Origin: Siphlonurus alternatus
Taxonomy: Eukaryota; Arthropoda; Insecta; Ephemeroptera; Siphlonuridae
Direction of reading: 5' to 3'
DNA: 64,000 nt
Assembly: GCA_949825025.1 (NCBI GenBank)
Contig: OX463788.1
Coordinates: 21,619,971-21,683,970, forward strand
Shown here: piece by piece, positions 50,448-61,899 of the stretch
How the letters are laid out: every line of letters begins with the position of its first letter
Position numbering within the stretch: the stretch's first letter is position 1
Translations under genes and position numbers: made by a program
The notes under the pieces: generated by a model
Database searches by the model: none
What the model saw: the letters and a program-made list of their open reading frames with translations, nothing else
What the model was told of the DNA's origin: nothing

Positions 50448-50515
50448 ATATAATTTTAAAGTTCTACCGTGTTTACCCGCCAATTAAGACAAGAAAAGAA
50501 AATTTGTCAGAAATT

Positions 50516-50599
50516 TCTTCCGAGGTGGGACTCGAACCCACATATCTCTGTGCAAACGCGGCGTCGAGCGCCTTATCCAGTTAGACCACTCGGCCGACC
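50516..50599 (-). ncRNA. tRNA-like sequence (pseudo-tRNA or SINE head)
   Basis: The minus strand has GGCCGAGTGGTCTAACTGGA with an A-box-like TGGTCTAACTGG and a B-box GGTTCGAGTCCCACC forming a good T-arm (GTGGG..CCCAC). The acceptor pairs only in part (CCGAG with CTCGG, two mismatches outside), and I cannot fold a proper anticodon arm, so it is not a normal tRNA. Inverted repeats (AATTTGTCAGAGATTT and AAATTTCTGACAAATT) flank it at 50,602-50,622 and 50,498-50,518. Internal pol III boxes remain. Confidence 0.6.
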
Positions 50600-50747
50600 T
50601 TCAAATCTCTGACAAATTCTCTTATACTTACACTGCGCCGGCTGTGAAGTTGGTAGAAGTAGTTGGTTGGTAGACGGTAGAAGTTTAAAATTATATAAAA
50701 TACTGCATGCCAATGTCTGTAAGTTGAAAAACTTACTATATTTCATC

Positions 50748-50795
<48 letters not shown>

Positions 50796-50800
50796 TTTTA

Positions 50801-50917
50801 ATTGTGTTAATTTTTATTTAAAATATATATGCGTGGATGTCATGGCTCCCAGTGTTTGTGTTTAATTAGGAATAAATATTAAAGCATCGTATACTGATAA
50901 ATAATGAATATCCCACA
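50801..50917 (+). repeat. Local duplication, uninterrupted copy
   Basis: ATTGTGTTAATTTTTATTTA ... GCGTGGATGTCATG followed by GCTCCCAGTGTTTGTGTTTA ... AATGAATATC. The same text is found split at 53,570-53,613 and 54,958-55,025. Confidence 0.65.
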
Positions 50918-51300
50918 CAGCACCCAACATCCCATGGATGTCCATAAGATGACCTCAAATCCAACAAGTATCCAAGACTTATTTTATATCCTATGAATAT
51001 ATATGTATAAGATATCAATTGGGAATTTGGTGCTGTTGTTAGAATTTTTAGAAGAAATTTTAATAATATATTAATTATTATAAGAAATAATGTTTATCCT
51101 AAAAGTATGTTTTTAACTGAAACAAATTCACATCAAAATATAAAAAGTCAATCAATCTTATTTTTATAAGTCAATCAAATTAAAATGAATAAAATGCAGA
51201 ACAAATTTTAACCTTGTAATTAAGTTTCGTTCTGTTTTTTTTTTATTCGGTGGGTGCATATTAAAGCAAAATTATATATATATTATTAATTATCAGTAGC

Positions 51301-51992
51301 ACATTGGTGGAGACATGGTTGCAAAATAGTTGCCAACCGTTGCTTTAGAGACGCTTCACCAATTGGCAACGATTTGGCAACCAATATTTTTTTTTCCAAA
51401 ATTGCTCTTAAAATGTAATTTGAATACCTAAATGGTATTTTTCACTACATTTTTTTACAATTTATTAAGATAGAGATAATACAGATCAGCTGGCCCATTG
51501 CTAAAAAAATACCATTCATAAAAATTATGAAAAAAAATTAAAATCTTCTCTTCTACATCCCCTATCAGTAGGTAAAATATCAGGTACACATAAACGAGCT
51601 AGTTTTCGAGTTATGAATTTTTAAAGTTCTCTAATTTAACATGGAGAAATGGAACTTCCATGTTAAATTAGTCAACTTTAAAAATTATAATAACTCGAAA
51701 ACTAGCTCGTTTTTGTATACCTGATATTTTACCTACTGATAGGGAATGTAGAGGAGAATATTTTAATTTTTTTTCATAATTTTTATGAATGGGATTTTTT
51801 TAGCATTGGGCCAGCTGATCCGTGTTATCTCTACCTTAAGAACAAGGATTTTTTATGACAACGTTGCGTGGTGGTTACATATATATACGCAACGTTGTTG
51901 CAACCATTTCATGAAAACGTTGCATTATTGTTGCACGCTGCAACAAATTGGCAACGAATCGCCCAAAAACGTCTCCTTTTAGCCACCATTGT
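51301..51992. mobile_element. Foldback element with ACATTGGTGG ends, interrupted by a MITE
   Basis: Left end ACATTGGTGGAGAC and right end GTCTCCTTTTAGCCACCATTG are inverted. The inner parts carry repeated GGTTGCAA, CAACGTTG and TTGGCAACGA words. The two halves are separated by the TTAA MITE copy 5 at 51,465-51,839, so that insertion is younger. Confidence 0.55.
51465..51839. mobile_element. TTAA-flanked foldback MITE, copy 5 (subfamily 2)
   Basis: TTAAGATAGAGATAATACAG at the left, CTACCTTAA at the right, a full palindrome closely related to copy 4. It is nested in another foldback element. Confidence 0.78.
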
Positions 51993-52127
51993 GGCATAAT
52001 ATGGAGAATTAATTAAGTTCCCAGCATGCTACATTGCATTTGAATTTATGAAATTAATATTCTATTGATTTTAACCTAAAATTTGAGGTAATTAATGAGA
52101 AGATTTAATTGAAAGCATATTAAAACA

Positions 52128-52560
52128 TTGCTTTCGAAAAAAAAAGGGTTGTCCCCTGAAAGGGTCACAAAAAATTTAAGTCAGAAATGCATGTTATAAT
52201 TAATAGTATGAAAAAAATATTAAAAAATCGAAATTTCTATTAACTCTCAGAAATTAGGGGTCGACCCCTAAAGGGTCATTATAATGGTTACATCATCAAA
52301 TACACACAGTGCTCCATAAAACTGTAGTCCTCGTAGTTTTTGCCAGAATTTATTTAAAAATTTGTGTTAAATTGAAAAATATCAAGGGTCGACCCCTGAA
52401 AGGGTCATATTAAAAGAAATTAAAAAGAATGTCAGCGATGCATACCAATTTTTTTGAAATGAAAAAAAAAAGTTGAAAAATAATTAAATTTTACTATCCT
52501 ATTTTAGGGGTCGACCCTTAAGGGGTCATTATGATTACTTTCTCAAAAATACTTAATGCT
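52128..52560. repeat. Diverged tandem repeat with GGGTCGACCC palindromes
   Basis: Four blocks built on (A)GGGGTCGACCCCT(R)AAGGGTCAT occur near 52,145, 52,256, 52,384 and 52,506. Blocks 1 and 3, and blocks 2 and 4, share their downstream text (ATGCAT..; GTAGTCnTCnTAGTTTTTG), so the true unit is about 245 bp with two palindromes each. Further GGGTC and GACCC runs continue to about 52,830. Confidence 0.65.
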
Positions 52561-52954
52561 GAACCTGTAGTCATCATAGTTTTTGTCACATTTAATAAAA
52601 TATATTTTTGTATTCTTTTAAAAATGACCCTTGCTAGACCCCAAGGGTTGACCCTTAAAATGTGTGAATTAAAGCTCTAAAAATTTAACTAAGGACATTA
52701 CTAATTTCAATTTTGCATTTTTTCCCACAGAAAAATTTTAGGGGTCTTTTGACCCTTATAAGGGTCAAAGGGTCGCAAATTTAAGGGTCACCAATAGAAC
52801 CGCCATCAAATTTTACCCTAGGGTCGAAATTTGTATGACATTACATTGAAATGCACCCTGGTCATTTTCCCATAACTTTTATTGATTTTATATACCTCAT
52901 GCAATAATCTTCAATTTAATAAGAAAGACAAAGCGGTGTAATGGTAAGTATATG

Positions 52955-53025
52955 ATCAGCAGTGATTACCGAAGTTCAGCAACGCAGGTTAAGGTAAGTA
53001 ATTAGATGGGTGACCGCTTCTAGTT
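52955..53025 (+). ncRNA. 5S-rRNA-like fragment (pseudogene or SINE3-type head)
   Basis: ACCGAAGTTCAGCAACGCAG, then GGTAAGTAATTAGATGGGTG and ACCGC correspond in order to the internal control region of 5S rRNA (ACCGAAGTyAAGCAGCGyyGG ... GTACTTGGATGGGTGACCGC). The upstream third matches weakly, and the end after GACCGC does not match. A 5S pseudogene or a 5S-derived SINE is likely. Confidence 0.6.
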
Positions 53026-53610
53026 ATTTTTTGACCATATAAAATAAATTGGTTGCCAAACCGTTGTCCGCCTCCACGTTGCCTCAGGTTCTCCGAATGG
53101 GACATCCGCCACGTGGCAGCTCAGCCACGTTGCCAGGCAACCAATTGGCATCAACCATTGTGCAACGTGGCTACCACGTGGCAGCCACGTTGTTGTGCTA
53201 CTGGGGATATACCATATAATATATAAAGCGCCCCCCCCCCCCCCCAAAAAAATGTCTTGAAATATACACATATGGATTGTTGAATCATATAAAAATTAAT
53301 GATGGCACTCCCCTGTCACCGATTCTATATAGCTCGAACTGACCAAAATTTAATTTTGTGTTGGGGCATCAGCCGTCCCCCCAGCCCCCCCCCCCCCACC
53401 CCCAAAACCCCGCACCCCCAGAGCTGCGCTCCATATATTCCCCACACTGTGTAAAAGATTCTCCATTATATATTAGGCTTTTTAATTGTAAATTTTACAA
53501 AAAAATAATATGCAATAACACAGATTAATATATATATACAGTATTATATAGCTATAATATAATGTTTTAATTGTGTTAATTAATTTTTATTTAAAATATG
53601 CGTGGATGTC

Positions 53611-54033
<423 letters not shown>

Positions 54034-54254
54034 ACAATATTATAAATATAATATTGAAGAAACTTGGGATATTTTAGAAAAGGAGCTGGGAAAGATAATC
54101 ATGGAATTTAAGCATTGATGATATTTATTTGTATAACTTCTGTAATAAATGATTAAGTATTGTGAGTGATGAATTTTCTTCATATTCTACCTTTTGTTTA
54201 AAAGAGAATTATAATTATAAAGTGTAAAATTTCTTGCTGAATTAGATTCATTCA

Positions 54255-54577
54255 GTATGGAGTATTGTCCTCAATTTTTTTTATTGCAGAAATGGATAGA
54301 GCGTGCAATGTTATGCTACCCTGATTTTTTTCAGATTTTTTAGAGCCCGGGAAGTATTTTTAAAAAATTATTGAAAGTCCTTTTTTTGACGTCACGCGGC
54401 GGCAAGTCCTATCTTTTTCTTAAGGAGCGGCGTCTCGTGACGTCACAAAAATAACTTTCAATAATTTTTTAAAAATACTCCCCAGCCTCTAAAAAATCTG
54501 AAAAAAATCAGGGTAGCATAACTTTGCACCCTCTATCCATTTCTGCAATAAAAAAAATTGAGGTCAATACTCCATAT
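54255..54577. mobile_element. 323-bp near-perfect palindrome
   Basis: GTATGGAGTATTGTCCTCAA at the left and TTGAGGTCAATACTCCATA at the right. Arms of about 150 bp are almost fully complementary (GCAGAAATGGATAGAG, ATGCTACCCTGATTTTTTTC, CAATAATTTTTTAAAAATAC). The centre contains GACGTCACG and CGTGACGTCAC. No coding content. Confidence 0.72.
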
Positions 54578-55025
54578 TATACAAGTTAATTATTATATAC
54601 AATATATAATTTATATATACTATAGTTTTGTTATTTTATAATATTAATATAACAAAACTTATAAAAACATATATATTTATTTATATATAAATAAATATAT
54701 TTTATTTATATTTATTTATATAAAAACATTATACATATACCGCAAAATCTACTCTATATAATAAATTGCTTGTCAACCTTTTACATCAGATAGGGGTTTA
54801 AATGTGTATAACATGTTTTCTACACTTGAAAAATGTTTTATTTACAGAAGGTTTTGAGCTCTTTTATAGCACGCCCCAAATGCACCCACTAATATCCAGT
54901 TGATCTTAAAGTTTGCTATGGCCGCGGGTACTTTTTCACCTTGGCTCGCAATCACTAGCTCCCAGTGTTTGTGTTTAATTAGAAAAAAATAAAGCATCAT
55001 ATACTGATAAATAATAATGAATATC

Positions 55026-56760
55026 TGAATATTTGAAAAGTTGAGAAATTTGGTTTTAGATTTAGCTCAATTAAGCAGCTCCTGTTTATTATTTGCCTGG
55101 AATTGAAGCTGTTTTGATAGGCTGCAACGCTGCAACATATTGCATGTACAATATTAGTCCTGGGAATGTTTTACTGTTTTAAATATAAAACATATATATA
55201 TATTATTTGTTCACACTGATATTGTGTGTCGATCATATATAATTGGACGTGCATTCAGACCCGTGTGGTCCATGCATTCATGAGGTCTCTTTAGTGTCCT
55301 AGCTGTGTTGTAAGACTTACATAGAAAGCATATTGCTTTGCATTGTCAGTATTTTGGTCTCTTTTTCATTTGTTTTACATTTTTTCCCTGTTATCTTTCT
55401 TTCTTTGAATATTACAGGGTACCAGGAAGAGGAGAGGGAGGGGGTGTGCCATGCATAGGTAAAAATGCCTGCTGCTTATTCTTATAAATTTTCAAGCAAA
55501 TAAGGTTATCACAACATTAAATATAAACTAATATAATATATATATAATACAGTAAATGCTCTCCATAAGTTTTTATTCAAATAAATAAAATTTATTTTTT
55601 CATAGGTGCTTTTGCAATATATTGGAGATTAACATGCAGATCCGATAAATGCATTGTTTGACTTGCATTATCACTTAATAATGATTAAAGTTAGATTAAC
55701 CTGTAAGATATATTGATATACCCTAATTTGTTTTCTGTCCAACAGGAACTTACGAGAGAAGTTAATTGTTGTGCTCTCTCCATAGAAGCTCTCTAGTCCA
55801 TATAATGTATATCAGGGTTGCCAAAACTTATTTTTGCCAACAAAATTCTACCACTCAATGCCAAATTTCTTTCATGATGTCACTTATGAGGGCTGTGACA
55901 CGACACTTTCAACTTTCCCTTTGGTCTAGCTTCGCTTTGGAAAATTTCCCTTTGCAACCTAGCTTGTTAATCACCATGTCCCATAAGAATAACTAAAAAC
56001 AGTGGCGATGGATATTGTGATTAATTAACAAAAGGCTGCAAGTGGAAAATTTTCCAAGGCGATGAGTGTACAATTTAAAAACAATTGGAGAAAGTTTCAC
56101 TGTGCTGTGTTACAGCCACCTTGTTCGGAGGAATCTTCCTGCAAGATCCACCTCGCAGCTAGCAGTGCAATGCACATGCCATGGGGCCAATAGAAGTCAC
56201 TCCAACATCCAAGCTACAGATCGTAAGAAAGCAAACTTTGTGTACCATTTCTTGGTGAATAATCAGAGTGATTTCATTCACACACGCTAAGTTTTAAATA
56301 TTCCAAAAATAACATATGCAAATTAATAATAATTTTTTCAAAACAACCTATTTCTATATATGCATGAGAGAGGTAGGTCAAAATTCATAAAAAAAGAAAT
56401 AGATGATGCATGATCATCAATACTAACAACTCTATGACTGTCTAGTCTTTAATTTGAGGCCTGATACTCTTTAAATTATTGGTGTAAAGATAAAAAAAAA
56501 CAAAGCTATATATATAATACATATAGCATATATATTCTACTTGACCTTCCTGCAATCTTTAATGATGTAGTTTTTATGATAATTATATAGTATTTACTTT
56601 GTTAATTAACTTTTAAATTATTGGCGTGTTTTTTGTAGATAAAAAAAGTGTTACTGTTTGCGATTTTTAGTTCCAATTAAAAAATTATCAAATTTTCAAC
56701 ATATTGTATAGGGTTCAAAAATTTATTTTAAACTATATATTAATCTTAATCTATATATTA
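55026..56760. other. Unassigned region
   Basis: Moderately complex sequence with two plus-strand frames of about 75 codons (55,766-55,996 and 56,066-56,290) that lack recognisable domains. I cannot call a gene. Confidence 0.4.
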
Positions 56761-56765
56761 AAATC

Positions 56766-56832
56766 AGTTTACTTTTCTCTCCGAACTGATGAAGCACCTA
56801 AGCGGTACGAAACGTCTTCAAAATGTAGATAT
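56766..56832 (+). ncRNA. Candidate type I hammerhead ribozyme, Penelope/retrozyme style
   Basis: GAA-CTGATGA-AGCACC-taagc-GGTAC-GAAAC-GTC-TTC. The catalytic core CUGAUGA and GAAA are both present. Stem II is ACC/GGT with a further G-C pair, stem III is minimal (GAAACGTC), and stem I is GAA/TTC extended by TTTT/AAAA across a bulge. Minimal stem III is the hallmark of hammerheads in Penelope-like elements and retrozymes. Seen by eye; not folded by program. Confidence 0.5.
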
Positions 56833-57035
56833 TTAACTATTTTTCGAGTGAACCTGTAACTGCAAGATTTTCTCCTTCTGTGACTTCTCGAACGGTAAGG
56901 TCTTCCTGGTTATTCCTATCCTTTCCTTTAAAATATATATATCATAACCAAAATGGTTTATTTTCCTTAAATTTAATATATATTAATCTTAGTTACTTTA
57001 GAGTCATAGAATATCTGTAAGAAAGATACTGAATG

Positions 57036-57230
57036 AAATAAATTTTAAAAATTCAATAAAAGTTTTAAAACTTAATTGCTTAATGGTTTAGTTTGTGCAA
57101 ATTCAAGGAGGTGATTTTCTCACAACAGCTCCATGTCCAGTGTCAGTTCTTATTAAGGCTCCATGTTAAACTTCTACTTCGATTTTCACAAAACTGGTAA
57201 GACAGATCCACTTCAAAATTTGTTTGCCAT
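57036..57230 (+). repeat. Dispersed repeat, same unit as the right arm at 62.7-62.9 kb
   Basis: AAATGAAATAAATTTTAAAA, TTTTCTCACAACAGCTCCAT, GTTAAACTTCTACTTCGATT and GACAGATCCACTTCAAAATT recur in this order at 62,725-62,895 and, inverted, at 61,689-61,885. Confidence 0.6.
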
Positions 57231-57243
57231 CCATTGATAGCGA

Positions 57244-57966
57244 GTTTAAAGGCCTTATGAACCTTTGCCCAATATTATAAGTATATGGTAAGCTTTGCTT
57301 TAGTATGATTCGGCTGCATAAATTTTTTTGTTTCAGCAGCACAATTATCAGAGATAATAGCCGATGAAAAGGAACCTGTGACGTCACTCACGCTCATTCA
57401 GCGGCGACAATATAGGGAAATCCCTGCAAAAGATAGGTTCACTCCCACTGCAACCATGGCCACAATTTAATTGACTTCTGTAATTTTGAAACTTTACCAG
57501 GATAGTCTTGATAGTATTTTTCAAAGAGCCTGAAAGATTTTTTTTGATGACATTCATACAAACCGAGTTATTGCGGTAAAAAGAGGAGCGAAAATGTTGT
57601 ATAGGAAAACAATGTTAAATTTTTGGCTTATCTTGCTACCGCAATAACTCAGTCTGTACACACGCTACCAAAAAAAATCTTTCAGTCTATTTGACAAATA
57701 GTATCAAGACTGCCCTGGTAAAGTCTCAAAATTCCAGAAGTAAAATTGTGGCCGTGGTTGCAGCGGGAGTGAGCCTATCTTTTGCAGGGGTTTCCCTATA
57801 TTGTCGCCGCTGAATGATCGTGAGTGACGTCACAGGTGTTTCTTCATCGGCTATTATCTCTGATATTTGTACTACTGAAACAAAAAAAAATATCCCACCG
57901 AATCACACTGAAGCAAAGCTAACCGTGTACTTAATACTGTGAAAAGGTTCATAAGGCCTTTAAAGT
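57244..57966. mobile_element. 720-bp foldback element
   Basis: TTTAAAGGCCTTATGAACCT at the left and AGGTTCATAAGGCCTTTAAA at the right. Arms of about 350 bp pair over their whole length with limited divergence (GAGATAATAGCCGATGAA, CCTGTGACGTCACTCACG, CAGCGGCGACAATATAGGGA). The turn lies near 57,600. No coding potential that survives on both arms. It is the largest inverted repeat in the window. Confidence 0.75.
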
Positions 57967-58332
57967 CCCCTGCAATTAAATCTCATTAAAATCAAGGGGG
58001 TCAAAATTCCGAGATCTCAGGCAACTGAGAATAATTACACTTTATTGAATGATTTACTATTTTTAGGGGAATTAGTAATTAATATTATGAGATAATGTCT
58101 TACATCGTTTTTTTTTTAATGTAAAAGTTTTACTCTCTGATATATTTTATGTATTAGAACGTTAGGGAATTAATGTTATATTTAATTGTATTCTGCATTT
58201 GATTTTCTTTTTACATTATTCACGGGAAAATACCTAATTTTGTTTACAATAAAATTATAGCTGGAATAACAAAAAAATAATAACACAGTAATAATAATTT
58301 GCAATTTCTATGTTAACTTATAAATTCTGTTC

Positions 58333-58797
58333 CTTAAGGCTTAACCTGAGAAATTTGGACGAAAAATTCGCTGCAACAGATTTCCTTCAAATTAATTTGG
58401 TGGACTTACAACAATCGTCAAATTAGCTCTGAATTTTTTTGGAATTTTTTAACCGTTGGTTTAATTATAATTAATTTATTTAAATGAGAATTTTGTATCC
58501 TTCCAATGTTAAATTTGTTAATTAGCATTGCAAAAAAAAACTATACAACAGATTCTTTTAATTTTTTTTTTTTTACTAAAACCTAATTTTTTAGACTAAT
58601 TTTCTGAATTTGTTTTCATATATTTTGAACCGTGGCGATGATCGTTTCCTATATGTGATGAGAAATGTGTCAACGTTCTCAAGGACTGATGTCACCACCC
58701 CCTCCTAGAAAATTATTCGCATTCCAATGCAAACAGTGTTGCCACTATAGCCACGCCTCTTGACCTTGACAGACAAATTCTCAGGTTATACCTTAAA
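58333..58797. mobile_element. TTAA-bounded element with CCTGAGAATTT inverted ends
   Basis: TTAAGGCTTAACCTGAGAAA at the left and AAATTCTCAGGTTATACCTT at the right with TTAA at both edges; arms only about 25-30 bp, interior not palindromic. Confidence 0.5.
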
Positions 58798-59541
58798 GTA
58801 GAGTGAGCGAAAAATTGACCGATGGTAAAGCTCATTCTCTTGCATGTAAAAAGTTACTTTGGAGCACCATAAATAAGCATCTGAAATCAGTTGAGACCGT
58901 CCTTCGTAAAAATTCTGAGCATTTGGGTCTAAAAGTCAATGACTTCGTCCATCTACTCCATGCTAACGCTCGAAAAACGTGGCTTTTTTTTTATTCGAAC
59001 TTTAATTTCTTTCGCAATCTCCCGTAAAATGTGTTTAAAAAATATTCTAAGATAGAACATATTATGGTGAATCAGAAAGTGTCATAACCTTTATTAGCCC
59101 TTCATAAAAATTTTGAGAAAATTCTGATACAATACCAAAATCCGAGACAAATTTTCATTTCAAATGTTGCGGTCTACGGGTTAACAGCTGACTGGATCAA
59201 CGGGATCAACAACACTATATAACTTCAGCAGATGCTCGTATTGCGCAACTTGCATAAATTTCTACTGCGCAGCTTTTGAGGAGCCGACGTAACTTTTTCG
59301 TATGCACATATATAGTGCGTGACGTCATTCCCGTCATGCACTGCGCACTCAACTCGCTGACTCCTCTTTAAGACCTTTGAAGAATGTTTTTGTATATTTT
59401 GTAGCAGCTGACGGGACAATTAAGAACCCTGGCTTGTATAATTTCATGTAAATAAAATAATAATAAAAAAAATTATAATCAACAGACATTTATTTATTTG
59501 TTTATTTTTTTCTCTATGTGTGAAATAATTAAAATTAATGG

Positions 59542-59823
59542 AGGCTTCAAGTCAGCTGATTTTTCGGTGATCCCACCCGCTATACCAAACCTATGTAAAA
59601 AAAACGTGAATTTGTTTTTTCACTAAGAATAAGATTTTTCAGGGAAAATTCCTTTACGGAACTTTGGTCCAAACTGAAAAATACAGTAGATAATTCAAGA
59701 TTTAGATTTTTTACTTGATTTATAACCGAGAAAAGTTAAAAAAACACTTTGCTTCATTTTCAAGTGCAAGATGAACCTTAGCGACAAACAGTTGCGCAGC
59801 GAAAGCGCATCACTTGAAGCCTC
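59542..59823. mobile_element. Small element with GAGGCTTCAAGT inverted ends
   Basis: GGAGGCTTCAAGT (left) and ACTTGAAGCCTC (right) form terminal inverted repeats around about 280 bp without coding content. Confidence 0.45.
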
Positions 59824-60054
59824 TATTCTATTTTGTATGTGTAAAAAAATTAAATGAACAGGTTCGAGGAAATTGTGAAGCCTTTAGTCATATATGGATA
59901 AATTATAGAGTAATTTCTCCATGCCTTAATGATTAGTGATTAGGTATATATTATTATTTGCATGGTTTTAATTAAGAGACAAATCAGAAATCTTTTATGT
60001 TGATTAACAAAAGTAAATGTTATACAATTAAAAGAAAAATGACTATGACATAGG

Positions 60055-60818
60055 CCTCAACAATTGAGCTTACTAGACCTCACGTACTGAAGACATGCAA
60101 TGATGGAATTGCTAACGGCCTGCCCTGCTGACGAGACTTTGGAATTTGGCATTGACTTTAGCCGCTAACCCACTCCCCTGAGCCAGGATTCCTGCTGCAG
60201 GAGCTGCCTCAGATGATAGGTCAGCGTTGCCCGTGTTTCACCGACTAGGAGCCCTTGTAAAAAGGAATTATACTTTTATTACAAATTAATAAAGTATAAT
60301 TCCTATGCTGAATTTGTCTAATTTAGTATAATTTCTGAATGATTAATATATACTAAATTACAGATTAATTATACTAGTTTTTATTTTATTATACTAAATT
60401 ATAGAAAAGCATTTTTCCAAAAATGGCATTTTTCCAAAGTAAAAAAAAAAAAATAAAATAAGTGACATATTGAACCCTATATGATTGCCTCGAAATGATT
60501 TAAAGAGGTATACTATTTTTATAATTTAGTATAATAAAATTAAACTAGTATATTAATCATGTAATTTAGTATATTAATCATTCAGAAATTATACTAAATT
60601 AGACAAATTCAACATACGAATTATACTTTATTAATTTGTAATAAGTGTAATTCCTTTATACAAGGGAGGTATCAATGCAACTTTTGTTTAGTTGCTCTTA
60701 CTTTATTTTGGGTGAAGAACTTAGTACGGGCCTTGCCTTTTTTTACATCCCCTTGGGCAGTTTTTCCTTTGTTGACTATGACATATTTGTAATTTGTCTG
60801 TTTTCTGCTCAATAAAAC

Positions 60819-60857
<39 letters not shown>
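60055..60857 (+). mobile_element. LINE-like 3' region ending in (ATT)n
   Basis: A GC-richer segment (60,055-60,251) and a second one (60,667-60,826) ending CTGCTCAATAAAACATTTATT and (ATT)n at 60,827-60,857. A 3'UTR with a simple-repeat tail is typical of CR1/Jockey-type LINEs. The two parts are separated by the foldback at 60,252-60,666. Class assignment is tentative. Confidence 0.45.
60252..60666. mobile_element. AT-rich foldback element, copy 2, inside a LINE 3' region
   Basis: Starts CCCTTGTAAAAAGGAATTA and ends TAATTCCTTTATACAAGGG (inverted), with the core GAACCCTATATGATTGCC. Both flanks belong to a LINE-like 3' region that resumes after it. Confidence 0.68.
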
Positions 60858-61688
60858 GCTGTGCTACTGATTACACTTTAGAAAATTGAGTGCATGAATT
60901 TACACATACTTAAACTCAAAAACTAACTCAAAGACTGTGAAACAAGTTCAGATCTTGTAGAGTTCCAAACGGTAGAAAGTATATACAGTATAACAAGTCT
61001 TATATAGTTTACGCCCGACTCTATGATGGCGCCAAGCTCCGGACAGTCCAGACCGACTGGCGCCATCCCCATAAGAGCCTTAATATAAATTTCAAGATGG
61101 CCACCGTGCACAGTCAAATCCACACGTAAACTAAGATTTGTAATACAGTTTATAATACAATACATACATATGTAATGAATAATTTGAGAACAAATTATAT
61201 GCTTTTTAATATATCTTCTGATACAAAAAAACATGTTGAGTCATTAACTGATATCAAACTATAGTATCAATTAAGTTGTAAATATTTAAGGATTGACCTC
61301 TCAGTTGATTGAGATCTTAGAATCGGCCCCCTTAAATGCTACAAGATTTGCAGATAACTTAGAACTCACCATCAATTGGTGGCATTATACTGTGAAAAGA
61401 AGAAATAAATTATGTGAATATATGACAATTTATGCAAAAGTGCTTTTTTACATAACTAAGTTACAATATTTACTATATTTATAGTAAAGTGTTAAAATAA
61501 CCAATTCACTTGTCATAAAAAATGTATAGACTTTTAATTGAATTTAAAGTTTAATTACTATATTAATTTTTAAATATTGTCTGGGTATATATGTTTAAAT
61601 TAATTAAATTTAGGCTAATTTTAATTAGAATTAAGTATGTTACATTTTTTATGTAATAATTGCCGTGATCCATGCTGTACAGCCTATG

Positions 61689-61885
61689 ATCGAAATAAAA
61701 ATTGGAATTTGAAAAATTTTGAAGTGGATCTGTCTTATTAGTTTTGAGAAAACTGAGGTAGAAGTTTAACATTGGCCTTATGGACGGAAACCGGAAATGG
61801 AGCTATTGAGAGGAAACCGCCCCCTTGAATCTGCTCAAACAATAAGCGATTAAGTATTAGAGCATTAATGAATTTTTAAAATTTA
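61689..61885 (-). repeat. Left inverted arm flanking the LINE remnant
   Basis: The reverse complement matches 62,725-62,895 and 57,036-57,230 (shared GTTAAACTTCTACTTCG-like and GACAGATCCACTTCAAAATT). It includes GGCCTTATGGACGGAAACCG. Confidence 0.55.
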
Positions 61886-61899
61886 TTTCATTCAATTCC

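Noticed and set aside
50516..50599. Functional tRNA gene
   Set aside because: No proper anticodon arm and mismatched acceptor ends.
52128..52560. Possible CRISPR-like spaced repeats
   Set aside because: Eukaryotic context, palindromes spaced about 120 bp apart and spacers that are themselves repeated; a tandem repeat explains it.
52955..53025. Functional 5S rRNA gene
   Set aside because: Only the internal control region matches; both ends are lost.
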